From NCBI RefSeq assembly GCF_001592745.1, contig NZ_LUKD01000006.1:62001-126000 (forward strand): DNA of 64,000 nucleotides, in the 5' to 3' direction. The notes beneath the pieces are model-generated. The model saw only the letters and a program-made list of their open reading frames with translations. It ran no database searches and was not told the DNA's origin. Shown here one piece after another: positions 43,269 through 52,937 of the stretch. This DNA comes from Bdellovibrio bacteriovorus. GTDB lineage: Bacteria > Bdellovibrionota > Bdellovibrionia > Bdellovibrionales > Bdellovibrionaceae. Made by a program: the position numbers and the translations under genes. The stretch's first letter is position 1. Every line of letters starts with the position of its first letter.

Positions 43269-43834
43269 TCGTCAAGGGCCCGAAGACGTTTCTTTTCTAG
43301 GTAAGTACGTAGAAAATACACCTGACCGAAGTTAAATATAATCAAGGTGAACTTAACAAGAAACGAGAAGATCTGTCGAGAGACGGTCGTATCCTGGTAA
43401 TTTAAAAGCTCACTGCAAATCAATAAAACCATGCACCCAGCGAAATTCAAAAAGATCACGGTGTGATCCATTTCCTCAAGCAAGAAGAGCGGAAATAAAA
43501 CCACCAACGCCAAGAAGATATTGATCTCTTTGCCAATCTCAGGAAAGAAAAAGACCTGCGCACTGCAAATCTGCGTAAGAACGCATATCACAATGACCGC
43601 CAGATAGTTTTTTTGCTTAAAGAAAAGATAGGCCGAACCCAATTGACCTGCAGAACACACGATAATGGCTAAGACCACAGCCCACAAATCAATCCCCATG
43701 GTCAGGTAATATGAACAAAACATTGTCGATACGATCCATTGTACGATGGCGAAATAAAAGCCAATCCTGTTTTGTGCGGCCATAGCCGTGGATTTAACGG
43801 TATTTTCTTTGTCATTAGCCGATGTAAAGTACAT
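43265..43834 (-). CDS. Polytopic membrane protein, unknown function
   Basis: 189 residues with about five or six hydrophobic helices (FYFAIVQWIVSTMFCSYYLTMG, LWAVVLAIIVCSAGQLGSAYLFF, YLAVIVICVLTQICSAQVFFF, NIFLALVVLFPLFLLEEM, FLNFAGCMVLLICSEL, IFSFLVKFTLIIFNFGQVYFL), ending in LEKKRLRALDD. The layout resembles the membrane sensor part (MASE/7TM type) of signalling proteins without the output domain. Its stop overlaps the end of the convergent GNAT-like gene by 4 bases. Confidence 0.65.
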   Translation of the reverse strand: MYFTSANDKENTVKSTAMAAQNRIGFYFAIVQWIVSTMFCSYYLTMGIDLWAVVLAIIVCSAGQLGSAYLFFKQKNYLAVIVICVLTQICSAQVFFFPEIGKEINIFLALVVLFPLFLLEEMDHTVIFLNFAGCMVLLICSELLNYQDTTVSRQIFSFLVKFTLIIFNFGQVYFLRTYLEKKRLRALDD

Positions 43835-44000
43835 AAAACTGACTTAAAGCCCCTCTTAAAAAAACATCATTCAATCATAGGGGGAAAGACTGCGCAGTAG
43901 TGTTTCGTTTATGCAATCTTCAAAAGCACTGGCTAATTTTTGGCACCCTGACCAAAGTTTCCTCTGTCATAGAGATCTTAAGCGCAATGAGGTCGGCCTC

Positions 44001-45512
44001 ATGTTTGCTCTTTTCGATGATATGTTTTCAATGTTTTTAGACTGTCTCATTTTGAAACGTTCGGCGCGAGCTTGGCTGCTTGCAACTCTGCTATTTTCCG
44101 GAACCGCGTTCGCTCAAGATGCAGTTCAGATCGATCCGGGAAACCAGAAACTTTCGTCTGCGGATCGCATTGCTAATATTCTTATTAATTCACTTCCTGA
44201 ATCCGGCGTAAAAAAGGGCTTGCAGCGCTACTATGAAATCATCAATCCCAGCGCCTATGAGGCGGATGCCGAAGTCGCTTTTAGCAACTCAGGTTTAAGC
44301 CTGTACTTTGCCCGTCAGTTCAAGGGAAACGCCTGCTTTGCTGAAAAAACCCTGCGCTTTTATCACGACATCAGATCAACTACGAAAAACACTCAAAAGA
44401 CCGATCCTCAAATGCAACGTCACAGCCGCACCTCTTTAGGAGACACTGCCGGCGGCACGCGCAAAGATTTACCAGCGGGATGGCTTTTCCAAAAGGCTTT
44501 GACCTTTACAAAGGGAAATCCCAACGCCGCTTTAAGCCTGATAGGAATCTGTGGGCATGATGATATCGCCCAGGGAACGGCCTTTAATCAAGAAGCTGAA
44601 GACAAGCTGCTGGCGCAAGGCTATAAGTGGGAAGATCTCTATTTAGACCCCGATACGACAGGCGAAGAAGAAACTTTCTGCCCACCGCGCGAATCAGATT
44701 TCTATATTGCACGATCTTTATCGAAAAAATCCGACATCAGTGACAGCTTAAAACGCCGTATTTTAGAAGTTCAATATCCAGGAAAAAAAGCAGAACAGAT
44801 TGCCTCTAAGAACTATCACGTTTTAGGTGCTGCTTTTATGACCTGCCAAATGATCGAAGCAGGTTTAAATCCTTACTTGGCTATTCAAGTGGAAACAACG
44901 GCCGCAAATCTCTATCGAGGCATCCGTTTGTGTCAAAATATCGAAGCTCCGGCTAGTTTATTCTGGAAACTTCAAAAAATGCCTGAGCTTTTACGCCGCC
45001 CCCATTCCTATACTTTTGAACAAGCCGTGGTTCGCAAGGCTTTAGATCGCGGGACTAATAAAGAATGTACGATGAAGAAAATTGAAACAGATCCTTTGTG
45101 TGAATTGCTTTACAAAGTCGGTTCGGGATTTGACTTAACATCTCCTCGCGCGGCAGCTCGTGCAGAAGAACAGCTTAATAAGTATCTAGATATGATGATT
45201 CCCAGCGGAGTCTACACGTCTTGGAATATCACGGGAAAAGTAGCTGGCATTAGCATCCCATGCACACGCGATCAGCTCTTTGGCCCCCACCCTTTTATGA
45301 AATGGTTGGTGGGACAAGGTCACTTACCATTGAATATTTGCGGAAAAGGATTGTCTTTAGAAAGCTGTCGCAAGGCTCTAAACACCTTGCGCACTTGGGA
45401 AGTGGATTTTGATTGGACGGTATCCCAACACTTAGCAGGAGCACAGTTTGCTGCGGGCGTCTGTAAGCCCCTGCCACAGGGAACGTCTTCGTTTCAACAC
45501 TTCTGCGACTAA
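44001..45512 (+). CDS. Secreted protein of unknown function
   Basis: About 503 residues from the ATG at 44001 (GAGGTC 7 bases ahead); a frame from 43911 and a TTG nearer the signal are alternatives. A signal sequence ([14 protein letters not shown]) precedes a mature part with many cysteines ([66 protein letters not shown]), suggesting several disulfides. No enzyme motif is recognised. It ends overlapping the convergent MCP gene by 4 bases. Confidence 0.65.
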   Translation: MFALFDDMFSMFLDCLILKRSARAWLLATLLFSGTAFAQDAVQIDPGNQKLSSADRIANILINSLPESGVKKGLQRYYEIINPSAYEADAEVAFSNSGLSLYFARQFKGNACFAEKTLRFYHDIRSTTKNTQKTDPQMQRHSRTSLGDTAGGTRKDLPAGWLFQKALTFTKGNPNAALSLIGICGHDDIAQGTAFNQEAEDKLLAQGYKWEDLYLDPDTTGEEETFCPPRESDFYIARSLSKKSDISDSLKRRILEVQYPGKKAEQIASKNYHVLGAAFMTCQMIEAGLNPYLAIQVETTAANLYRGIRLCQNIEAPASLFWKLQKMPELLRRPHSYTFEQAVVRKALDRGTNKECTMKKIETDPLCELLYKVGSGFDLTSPRAAARAEEQLNKYLDMMIPSGVYTSWNITGKVAGISIPCTRDQLFGPHPFMKWLVGQGHLPLNICGKGLSLESCRKALNTLRTWEVDFDWTVSQHLAGAQFAAGVCKPLPQGTSSFQHFCD

Positions 45513-46987
45513 GCGGATTTCTTTAGTCCCGTCAAAGTTTCTAAATGCACGATGGTTTCCGTTAAACCTTCTGTTGACTCATTCAAGCTAGATGCCGCCT
45601 GAGAAATGGTTTCTGAAGAAGCGGCGTTCGTTTGCGTTGCTTGATCCAATTGATTCATGGCTTGAGTGATTTGACCGACTCCCGTGCTTTGCTCCACACT
45701 GGCTGTCGCGATTTCGTCATTCAACGCCGCCACTTTATTTACGGAGTCTACGATGCGTTTTAAAACTTCGTGACTGGAGTCTGCCACCTTCTGCCCGTTT
45801 TCAACTTGCGCCACACTTTCCGAAATCAGATCCGAGATCTCTTTTGCTGAAGTTGCACTTCTTTGCGCCAAAGCACGAACAGCATCGGCAACAACCGCAA
45901 ACCCCTTCCCTTGCTCGCCAGCACGAGCGGCTTCAACGGCGGCGTTTAGCGCCAATAAGTTTGTTTGAAAGGCGATGTCGTCAATCACATTGATAATATC
46001 TTCGATTTTCTTTGAAGACGTCGCAATTTCATTCATGGAGGTCATCAAAGAGGCGATCTCGCGCGAGCCTTCTTCCGCGGAACGTTTTGACGTTTGCGAA
46101 AGCTCTGATGCAGACTTGGCATTGTCAGCATTAAGCTTGATCATGCTCGATAATTCTTCTAAGGATGCAACGGTCTCTTCTAATGACGCTGCGGACTCTG
46201 TCGATGCCGCCGAAAGATCGGAACTTGAAGAAGACAGATTTGAAACCAGATCTCGAATCTTTCCATAGGCTTTTGACAAAGCTTCTGTCTGCAAGCGAAT
46301 CCCTTGCTTTAAGGCGTGCGAAGACATGAACATCGAAAAAGAAAGACCGATAATCATCAAAGCCACACTGGCCATACCAACTTGAGCAAAACGCAGTGCT
46401 TTGTCCACAGCGCCATCGGTGCGTGCTTGAAGTTCTTTTTCGAACTGATTGATAGGCTCCCCGATGGTCACTAGAAACTTATGATAAGCTTCATCATGCA
46501 TCAGCTTTCGCGCCATCTCTAAATCGGGAGTTTTTTGCACCGTGAATTTCCCAGATGCATCCTGGAAAAGACCTTTTGCTGCATTCATAGCGATGGTCTC
46601 GGTCACCACCAGATCGTTAGAGCGCTTTTGCGCCTCTGCCAGTAAGGCAAATTCTTTATCTGTGAATCCCGCTTCTTTCATCAGCTCCGTTGAAGACACT
46701 TTTCTGCCGTCGGGACGCGCTTTTTCACCATTACGAACGGCGATGATGTCGAAATATTCTTTTTCGTATTTTTCATCTCCGGTCACGACAAAGGTGCGTG
46801 CCGTGCGAGTGAGGTTGGCTGAATCATCACGCATCTTTTGTGCTAATTGAATCGAAACGAATTTAGACGTGTGAGCAGTATCAAGTTCTTTTTGATAGTA
46901 GTAAGCGCTGCCAATACAGATATAAAGAGCGATTACCAAACCAAAAGACAGGAAGTTAAAGAAACGTACCCTTGCGAAGACATTCAT
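45509..46987 (-). CDS. Methyl-accepting chemotaxis protein
   Basis: 492 residues: membrane helix near 12-30, a ~170-residue periplasmic domain (includes [20 protein letters not shown]), second helix near 205-225, then the signalling domain with the conserved tip [41 protein letters not shown]. It lacks a C-terminal NWETF-type pentapeptide. A HAMP segment is not obvious between the second helix and the coiled coil. It would pass a periplasmic signal to CheA/CheW. Confidence 0.92.
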   Translation of the reverse strand: MNVFARVRFFNFLSFGLVIALYICIGSAYYYQKELDTAHTSKFVSIQLAQKMRDDSANLTRTARTFVVTGDEKYEKEYFDIIAVRNGEKARPDGRKVSSTELMKEAGFTDKEFALLAEAQKRSNDLVVTETIAMNAAKGLFQDASGKFTVQKTPDLEMARKLMHDEAYHKFLVTIGEPINQFEKELQARTDGAVDKALRFAQVGMASVALMIIGLSFSMFMSSHALKQGIRLQTEALSKAYGKIRDLVSNLSSSSSDLSAASTESAASLEETVASLEELSSMIKLNADNAKSASELSQTSKRSAEEGSREIASLMTSMNEIATSSKKIEDIINVIDDIAFQTNLLALNAAVEAARAGEQGKGFAVVADAVRALAQRSATSAKEISDLISESVAQVENGQKVADSSHEVLKRIVDSVNKVAALNDEIATASVEQSTGVGQITQAMNQLDQATQTNAASSETISQAASSLNESTEGLTETIVHLETLTGLKKSA

Positions 46988-47073
46988 TGAGCGGACCTCT
47001 TGTGAGAATTATTTGAGAAACCTATTCGGATCCCAAACATTTCCCTAAAGCAGTCGCTTTTGTTTACTCGCGT

Positions 47074-47643
47074 TTAGATAAGAGGCATTTCGCCGCTGGT
47101 CACTGCTTCGCGCACTTGCGGCCAGAACCAGTCAAGCTGTGGATCCGATGCAATAACATCCTTAATCAGGACTTTGATATCGCTTCGGTTTGAGATTTCT
47201 CGGCGCAACCAGATTTCGATCTCGTCGTATCCAGGGCCGATGATGGTGATTTCAACATGACTTAGGAAATGAAGCAGATGAAGGTCTTGTGTCGCCACGT
47301 CTTGGCCTGCGGACTTCGCACGAATGAAATTAAGGACCTCATTTTTGATGTCCGAAAAATTGCGATGATTGATACGGCGAAGAATTAAGTCTGCACGATG
47401 ATCGCGATTGATCCATCGCTGATGCAGGCCTCTTTGTACTAGATTTATAAGGAAGTTGCGCAATACAGAAGACACCTGACGAAAATCTTCGTCCGGTAAC
47501 CCCATCACCTGCATCAAATCTACGTAGCGAGCCTGTTCCTGGCCGCGACGAAGAGAGGTGAGGACTTCAGGAATTCGTAAAACCGATTCGCGAATACCCT
47601 GAAGATCAATTCCTGCTCCATCCGTGAAGTAGAGAATTCTCAT
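47074..47643 (-). CDS. Conserved-looking protein of unknown function
   Basis: 189 residues from the ATG at 47643; the open frame runs upstream to 47976 but that part lies antisense to gspC and the intergenic region and has no family content. MRILYFTDGAGIDLQGIRESVLRIPEVLTSLRRGQEQARYVDLMQVMGLPDEDFRQVSSVLRNF in part is a helical protein; LHLLHFLSHVEITIIGPGYDEIEIWLRREISNRSDIKVLI follows. The N-terminal RILYFTDG recalls a nucleotide-binding strand. No family is recognised. It is divergent from the gsp operon. Confidence 0.6.
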   Translation of the reverse strand: MRILYFTDGAGIDLQGIRESVLRIPEVLTSLRRGQEQARYVDLMQVMGLPDEDFRQVSSVLRNFLINLVQRGLHQRWINRDHRADLILRRINHRNFSDIKNEVLNFIRAKSAGQDVATQDLHLLHFLSHVEITIIGPGYDEIEIWLRREISNRSDIKVLIKDVIASDPQLDWFWPQVREAVTSGEMPLI

Positions 47644-47816
47644 ATCCTTATCATGACCTATCTTTTCGAAATGTGTGTAGGTTTTTAAGCATTCAAGACC
47701 ATGGTCCAGCTTGTATTTTTTCGTGCAGACCCCCCGCCTTTTTGATAGGATAGATCGAGGCCCAAGGACTAGGTCTCGGCAAATTATGCCGGTATAAAAC
47801 AAAGGATTGTGCAACT

Positions 47817-48731
47817 GTGATTTCACGTAACCCGAAGAATCAACGCCCCCCTTTTGAAAGATTATATTCCTATATTCTTTTTGCGTTTGTGGGTTATTGC
47901 ATCGCGGACCTTGCCATTTTGGCTTATCGCGACCGCATGTTGCCTCAATCCGCCCCTGCGGCTCGCCCCAAACCACCGGCAGCTGACATGTCTGTCAGTC
48001 GCGGCGCTTACAACACTATTACGACACGCAATATGTTTGCCTCCAACGGACAAATTCCTGAGCCCTTGGTGGATAAGTCCAAAGGTGCCGAAGCGCAGAA
48101 AGAAGCCGATCCGGTTCCATCACAATTGCCTCTGACTTTGATTGGCACTTTGGTGCATTCAAATCCGGATAAATCCCTGGCCGCTATTGATGTTCGTGGA
48201 AAAAACCAAGTTGTCTCTTACAGTCCTGGAAAAGAAATTGAAGGCATGGCCTCTATTATTCGTGTAGAGCGCCAAAAAGTTATTTTCCGCAATCTCAATT
48301 CCAACCGTTTGGAATATATTGAGATGAAAAAAGACGCTGGCAAAGTGGCCTTCGGTGCGGGTCGTCCTGCGGCCGCTGGTGGCAAAGAAGTTCAATCCGT
48401 GGGCAATAACAACTTCGTTATCAAACGTGCAGATTTATTGAAATATACGAATGATCTTTCCAGCATCTTGATGCAAGCGCGTGCGGTTCCTAATCGCGAA
48501 CCCGGCACTGGCGCCATCAATGGCTTCCGTCTTTTAGACATGCAACCAGGAAGTATTTATGAGCAGCTTGGCTTGCAACGCATGGACGTGATTAAATCTG
48601 TTGACGGAACTCCTGTCGATAGCCCGGCAAAAGCCATGGAACTCTATAATACATTGAAAAATTCACCGAAAGTGTCTTTGCAAATTGAGCGCAACGGTAA
48701 AACGGAGACGATGACTTACAATATTCAATAA
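47817..48731 (+). CDS. gspC: Type II secretion system protein GspC
   Basis: 304 residues from a GTG at 47817 (AAAGGA 10 bases ahead). A cytoplasmic N-terminus, one membrane helix (YILFAFVGYCIADLAILAY), a Pro-rich linker, the homology region (TRNMFASNGQIP ... LPLTLIGTLVHSNPDKSLAAIDVRGKNQVV in part) and a C-terminal PDZ domain (GFRLLDMQPGSIYEQLGLQRMDVIKSVDGTPV in part). GspC links the inner-membrane platform to the secretin GspD. First gene of the gsp series. Confidence 0.9.
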   Translation: MISRNPKNQRPPFERLYSYILFAFVGYCIADLAILAYRDRMLPQSAPAARPKPPAADMSVSRGAYNTITTRNMFASNGQIPEPLVDKSKGAEAQKEADPVPSQLPLTLIGTLVHSNPDKSLAAIDVRGKNQVVSYSPGKEIEGMASIIRVERQKVIFRNLNSNRLEYIEMKKDAGKVAFGAGRPAAAGGKEVQSVGNNNFVIKRADLLKYTNDLSSILMQARAVPNREPGTGAINGFRLLDMQPGSIYEQLGLQRMDVIKSVDGTPVDSPAKAMELYNTLKNSPKVSLQIERNGKTETMTYNIQ

Positions 48732-48786
48732 GATCTCCGCGAAAGATTTAGCAACTGGATTTTACAACTCCTCAAGGAGAGGATAT

Positions 48787-51120
48787 ATGAAAAAGACTGT
48801 CAGCATAGGACTTGCTTCACTGATGACCGCACAGCTCGTCGGCCCTGCCGCGAATGCGCAGTTTGAGGACTTCCCGCCTCCACCACCGCCTCCGTCTTCG
48901 GATTTTGGTGATGATTCAGGCTTTCCTCCTCCACCAGCTAATAATGATGCTTTTTCAGCTCCTTCACTTCCCAGCAGCGGCCCGAGTGCGGGCGGTTCTC
49001 GTGGCGGCGGAAATGCCGCGGGCGGAATGGATGTTCTTAGCAAGAATGCTCGTGATAAATTTGCTAAAGCTCCGATTGAAGATATCAACAGTCAAAATTT
49101 TCCTGAGACGATTGAGTCTTTCGATTTTCCGAATGTGGAAATCACAGATCTGATCAAGGCCATCGGCGAATTGACAGGTAAGAACTTTATCATCGATCCA
49201 GGCGTTCGCGGAAAAATCACGATCACGGCTCCAAGTAAAATCACCGTGGCAGAAGCTTATAAGGCTTTCTTGTCAGCCCTTGCAATCAATGGTTTTACAG
49301 TGGTTCCTTCAGGCAGCTTCTTGAAAGTAAAATCCGCAAGAAATGCGCAACGTGATAATATCGAGACATTCTCTGGCGCTTACTATCCGAACAGCGATCA
49401 GATGATCACTCGTATCATCCACTTGAAACACATTTCAGCCGCTCAAGTAAATAGAGACCTTCGTATCCTTCCATCTAAAGATGGTGAGATGAATATTTAC
49501 GAGCCGACAAACTCGATCATCATTTCGGACTACGGTTCTAACATTGATCGCGTGATGAAAATCATCAGTCAGTTGGACGTTCCGGGATTTGAAGAACAAC
49601 TTGAAGTTATTCCTATTAAGTACGCAAAAGCGAAAGACTTGGCAGACTTGGTAGATAAGATCGTCAATAAAGGGAATAAAACTCAAGGTTCAGCTCCAGG
49701 GACATTCTCCGCGGGCGTTCCAAGATTCTCTCGTTCCGCGGGAGCTTCTAGCCAACAAGGTGCGAGTTTCTTTATGGCGATTCCAGATGATCGCACAAAC
49801 TCGATCATCGTCGTCGGCAATAAATCAGGCATCGTTCGTATTAAAAAATTGATCTCTCAGCTTGATTTCAAAATCCGTCCTGAAGAATCTGGCGGCGTTT
49901 ACGTATACCACGTGAAAAACGGTGATGCGGAAAAATTGGCGCAAACTCTTCAAGGTGTGACGAAGGATGCAGCTCCAAAACCTCAAACAGGTGGCAGCTT
50001 GTTATCTCCTATCGGCGCTGGCGGTCAAATGCAGGCTCCGCAAGAGATCTTCGGTGGCGATGTTAAAATCGTCGGCGATAAAACAACAAACAGCCTTATT
50101 ATCACAGCGAGCAAGCAAGACTACGAAGTGGTTCTAAGTCTTTTGAACAAAATCGACACTCCTCGTGACCAAGTTTTCGTTGAAGCCATCATCATGGAGA
50201 TGAGCGCGAACGACGGTAATACTTGGGGCGTGGGTTACTATAAGTACGGTGATACAGGTTATGGTAAAGTCGGCTTCAACGGCGGTCTGGATATCAACAG
50301 CTTGCTAAGCCCCACAGGTGGAGCGGGTGCCGTGATCGGCTTCGGTCAAGGTGATGTGGTTGAAGTGACAGATCCTGTTTCTAAATCCACGATCAAGATT
50401 CCGAACTTGGTTGGATTCATCAACTTCTTAAAAACGACGAAAAAAGCCAACATCCTTTCAACTCCAACTTTGATGACTTTGGACAATCAAGAGGGTGAAC
50501 TAGAAGTCGGTGATAAAGTCGTGACAGGCTCAACAACAACGACACCAACAAATGGCTCTCCGATCACAACGCCAACGTTTGAAGATGCGACGATCAAATT
50601 GACGCTAAAGCCTTATATCAGCCCAGCGACAAATCAGATCCGCATGGAGATCAAACAACAAGTGTCCCAGCTTTCTACGGCAAGTACTCCGAAGGCGTTC
50701 CAAGATTCAACTCAGCCTTTGGCGAAGCGCTCGATCAAAACTGTGATCAACGTAAATAACGGTGACACAGCGATTCTGGGTGGCTTGATGAAAGAACAAG
50801 ACATTGAATCTATCAGCAAGGTTCCTCTTCTCGGCGACATCCCTATTTTGGGTTGGTTGTTCAAGTCCCGCACGATTTCGAAAGATAAAACGAATATGGT
50901 TGTGTTCTTGACTCCGAAAATTGTGAAAAACTCTGCAGATACGAATGCGATTACAAATAGAACGCTGGATGAACGTATTGATTTTATCAAAGCTCAGGGC
51001 GGAGTCGATCCTTATGGTAAAAAGATGGATGCGATTCATCAGAAGGCACGTGCGGGCCTCAATGGCAGTAATAACGCCGTCCCTGCTGAAACGTCCCAAC
51101 CTGTAATTGAAGAGGAATAA
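48787..51120 (+). CDS. gspD: Type II secretion secretin GspD
   Basis: 777 residues, AAGGAG upstream. Signal peptide MKKTVSIGLASLMTAQLVGPAANAQ, then an unusual Pro/Gly-rich segment (about 28-75), the N0-N3 domains (ITDLIKAIGELTGKNFIIDPGVRG in part; NSIIVVGNKSGIVRIKKLISQLD in part) and a C-terminal secretin domain (VEAIIMEMSANDGNTWGVGYY, DTAILGGLMKEQDIESISKVPLLGDIPILGWLF in part). It forms the outer-membrane pore. The acidic Gln/Pro tail may bind a pilotin; no pilotin gene is seen. Confidence 0.95.
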   Translation: MKKTVSIGLASLMTAQLVGPAANAQFEDFPPPPPPPSSDFGDDSGFPPPPANNDAFSAPSLPSSGPSAGGSRGGGNAAGGMDVLSKNARDKFAKAPIEDINSQNFPETIESFDFPNVEITDLIKAIGELTGKNFIIDPGVRGKITITAPSKITVAEAYKAFLSALAINGFTVVPSGSFLKVKSARNAQRDNIETFSGAYYPNSDQMITRIIHLKHISAAQVNRDLRILPSKDGEMNIYEPTNSIIISDYGSNIDRVMKIISQLDVPGFEEQLEVIPIKYAKAKDLADLVDKIVNKGNKTQGSAPGTFSAGVPRFSRSAGASSQQGASFFMAIPDDRTNSIIVVGNKSGIVRIKKLISQLDFKIRPEESGGVYVYHVKNGDAEKLAQTLQGVTKDAAPKPQTGGSLLSPIGAGGQMQAPQEIFGGDVKIVGDKTTNSLIITASKQDYEVVLSLLNKIDTPRDQVFVEAIIMEMSANDGNTWGVGYYKYGDTGYGKVGFNGGLDINSLLSPTGGAGAVIGFGQGDVVEVTDPVSKSTIKIPNLVGFINFLKTTKKANILSTPTLMTLDNQEGELEVGDKVVTGSTTTTPTNGSPITTPTFEDATIKLTLKPYISPATNQIRMEIKQQVSQLSTASTPKAFQDSTQPLAKRSIKTVINVNNGDTAILGGLMKEQDIESISKVPLLGDIPILGWLFKSRTISKDKTNMVVFLTPKIVKNSADTNAITNRTLDERIDFIKAQGGVDPYGKKMDAIHQKARAGLNGSNNAVPAETSQPVIEEE

Positions 51121-51126
51121 GAAAAC

Positions 51127-52818
51127 ATGGCCTCCGTGGATATTCAAACGATACTGTCTAAAGCGACCTCCCTGTCACAGGACCAAATCCGTTCTGTGCT
51201 TAACAATCCCTCGGTGGTGAGACCCGTCACCGTGGGCGAGGCTTTGGCAGCGAAAGAATTTTCCACGGCGGATGAAGTGGTCGCCGATTTGTGTAAGGAA
51301 TTGGGCTTGGATTTTATCCGCGACATTCCTGTCAGTGATATCGCCGTCGACTTGATCCGTGATCTTCCTATCAACTACGCAAAACAACACAATGTTCTTC
51401 CTTACAAGGAAGAGTCCGAGACACTGATTGCTTTGACTAGCAATCCAGTGAATTTAAAAGCACTTGATGATCTGAAGGTTCTTTTCGGTAAACGCGTTCG
51501 TCCGCTTGTGACGACGACAAGCCGTATTCAAGATGCGATCAATAAAGTTTACGAAAAAAGCACGGCAAATCTTTCGGGCCTTGATGAAATCGAAGAAGAA
51601 GATTACGACCTTGATGATCCTATCGTCGACCTTCTAGAGGCAGGCGAAGATGATGCGCCCGTGATCAAGATGGTGAACAGCCTTCTGTTCCGTGCCGTGA
51701 AAGAAAAAGCTTCTGATATCCATATCGAACCTTATGAAAAAGACATGGTCGTGCGCTTTCGCATGGACGGTATTTTGTTCGACGTCTTTAAACCACCTAA
51801 GAAACTTCAAAACGCGATCACGTCCCGTATCAAAGTTATGGCGAACTTGAACATCGCGGAAAAGCGTCTGCCGCAAGATGGCCGTATTCCTTTGAAAGTC
51901 GGCGGTAAAGATATCGACATCCGTCTTTCAACGGTGCCGACGGCTCACGGCGAGCGTCTGGTGATGCGTATTCAAGATAGATCCAGCATCGTTCTAGAAC
52001 TTCAACAACTCGGTTTTTCGACAGAGAACTTAGATCGTTTGGATGATCTTTTAGCGCGCTCATACGGAATCTTTCTTGTAACCGGTCCTACGGGTTCCGG
52101 TAAGTCGACAACTTTGTATGGCGCTCTTTCAAAATTAAATAAACCTGATGTGAACATCCTGACCGTCGAAGACCCAGTGGAGCAACGTATCCACGGGATT
52201 GGCCAGGTGCAAGTGAACTCTAAGATCGGATTAACATTCGCCGCGGGATTAAGATCCTTCCTTCGTCAAGACCCTGACATCATCATGGTCGGTGAGATTC
52301 GTGACTTGGAAACTGCCGAACTTGCAATTCAAGCATCGTTAACTGGTCACTTGGTTTTATCTACTTTGCATACGAATGACTCTGCCGGTGCCTTTCCTCG
52401 TTTGATCGATTTCGGCGTTGAGCCTTTCTTGATCGCGACCTCCATTCAAGGTGTTGTCGCGCAACGTCTGGTGCGTGTTCTTTGCCCGCACTGTAAAGCA
52501 CCTTATGAGCCCTCTGACTTTGAATTGCAAACAATCGGCGTCACTCGTGAGGAAGCTAAAAACTCACACATCTGCCGCGCGATGGGTTGTAATCACTGTG
52601 GTCAAAAAGGTTACTCAGGCCGTACGACGATCAGTGAGCTTTTGATTGTCACTGACGACGTTCGCTCTTTGATCATGCAACGTAAAGACGGTAACTCGAT
52701 TAAGAAGCAAGCTGTCGCCAATGGTATGAAAACCTTCCGCGATCACGGGGTCCAAAAGGTCCTTGCGGGAATTACGACTATTGAAGAACTTGCTTCCAAC
52801 ACGCAATTGGATATTTAA
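51127..52818 (+). CDS. gspE: Type II secretion ATPase GspE
   Basis: 563 residues, 6 bases after gspD. N-terminal N1E/N2E domains (to about 175), then the AAA-like ATPase with Walker A GPTGSGKST at 320-328, Walker B region DPDIIMVGEIRD near 387-398, His-box SLTGHLVLSTLHTND, and a tetracysteine zinc site (LCPHCKAP ... CRAMGCNHCGQ) typical of GspE/PilB. It powers pseudopilus assembly from the cytoplasm. Confidence 0.96.
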   Translation: MASVDIQTILSKATSLSQDQIRSVLNNPSVVRPVTVGEALAAKEFSTADEVVADLCKELGLDFIRDIPVSDIAVDLIRDLPINYAKQHNVLPYKEESETLIALTSNPVNLKALDDLKVLFGKRVRPLVTTTSRIQDAINKVYEKSTANLSGLDEIEEEDYDLDDPIVDLLEAGEDDAPVIKMVNSLLFRAVKEKASDIHIEPYEKDMVVRFRMDGILFDVFKPPKKLQNAITSRIKVMANLNIAEKRLPQDGRIPLKVGGKDIDIRLSTVPTAHGERLVMRIQDRSSIVLELQQLGFSTENLDRLDDLLARSYGIFLVTGPTGSGKSTTLYGALSKLNKPDVNILTVEDPVEQRIHGIGQVQVNSKIGLTFAAGLRSFLRQDPDIIMVGEIRDLETAELAIQASLTGHLVLSTLHTNDSAGAFPRLIDFGVEPFLIATSIQGVVAQRLVRVLCPHCKAPYEPSDFELQTIGVTREEAKNSHICRAMGCNHCGQKGYSGRTTISELLIVTDDVRSLIMQRKDGNSIKKQAVANGMKTFRDHGVQKVLAGITTIEELASNTQLDI

Positions 52819-52937
52819 GTCGGCGGCAGCTGGCAGAGCCGAAGCGCCTTCGGGCGCGCAGGCTAAAGCAGGGCCGCGAGACCGCGAGCGCAGCGCCAGA
52901 GGCGCGAAACTGAAGCAGCATTTTTTAGGATAAGCAA
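52819..52937 (+). other. GC-rich structured spacer between gspE and gspF
   Basis: 119 bases between gspE and gspF, clearly richer in GC than the genes beside it, with CCGAAG-CGC-CTTCGG and other GCG-rich inverted segments (CCGCGAGACCGCGAG). No open frame. It ends in ATTTTTTAGGATAAGCAA, which supplies the gspF Shine-Dalgarno. Confidence 0.7.

Noticed and set aside
47644-47976. N-terminal extension of the unknown minus-strand gene
   Set aside because: Lies over the gspC start and promoter in antisense; ATG at 47643 gives a compact protein instead.
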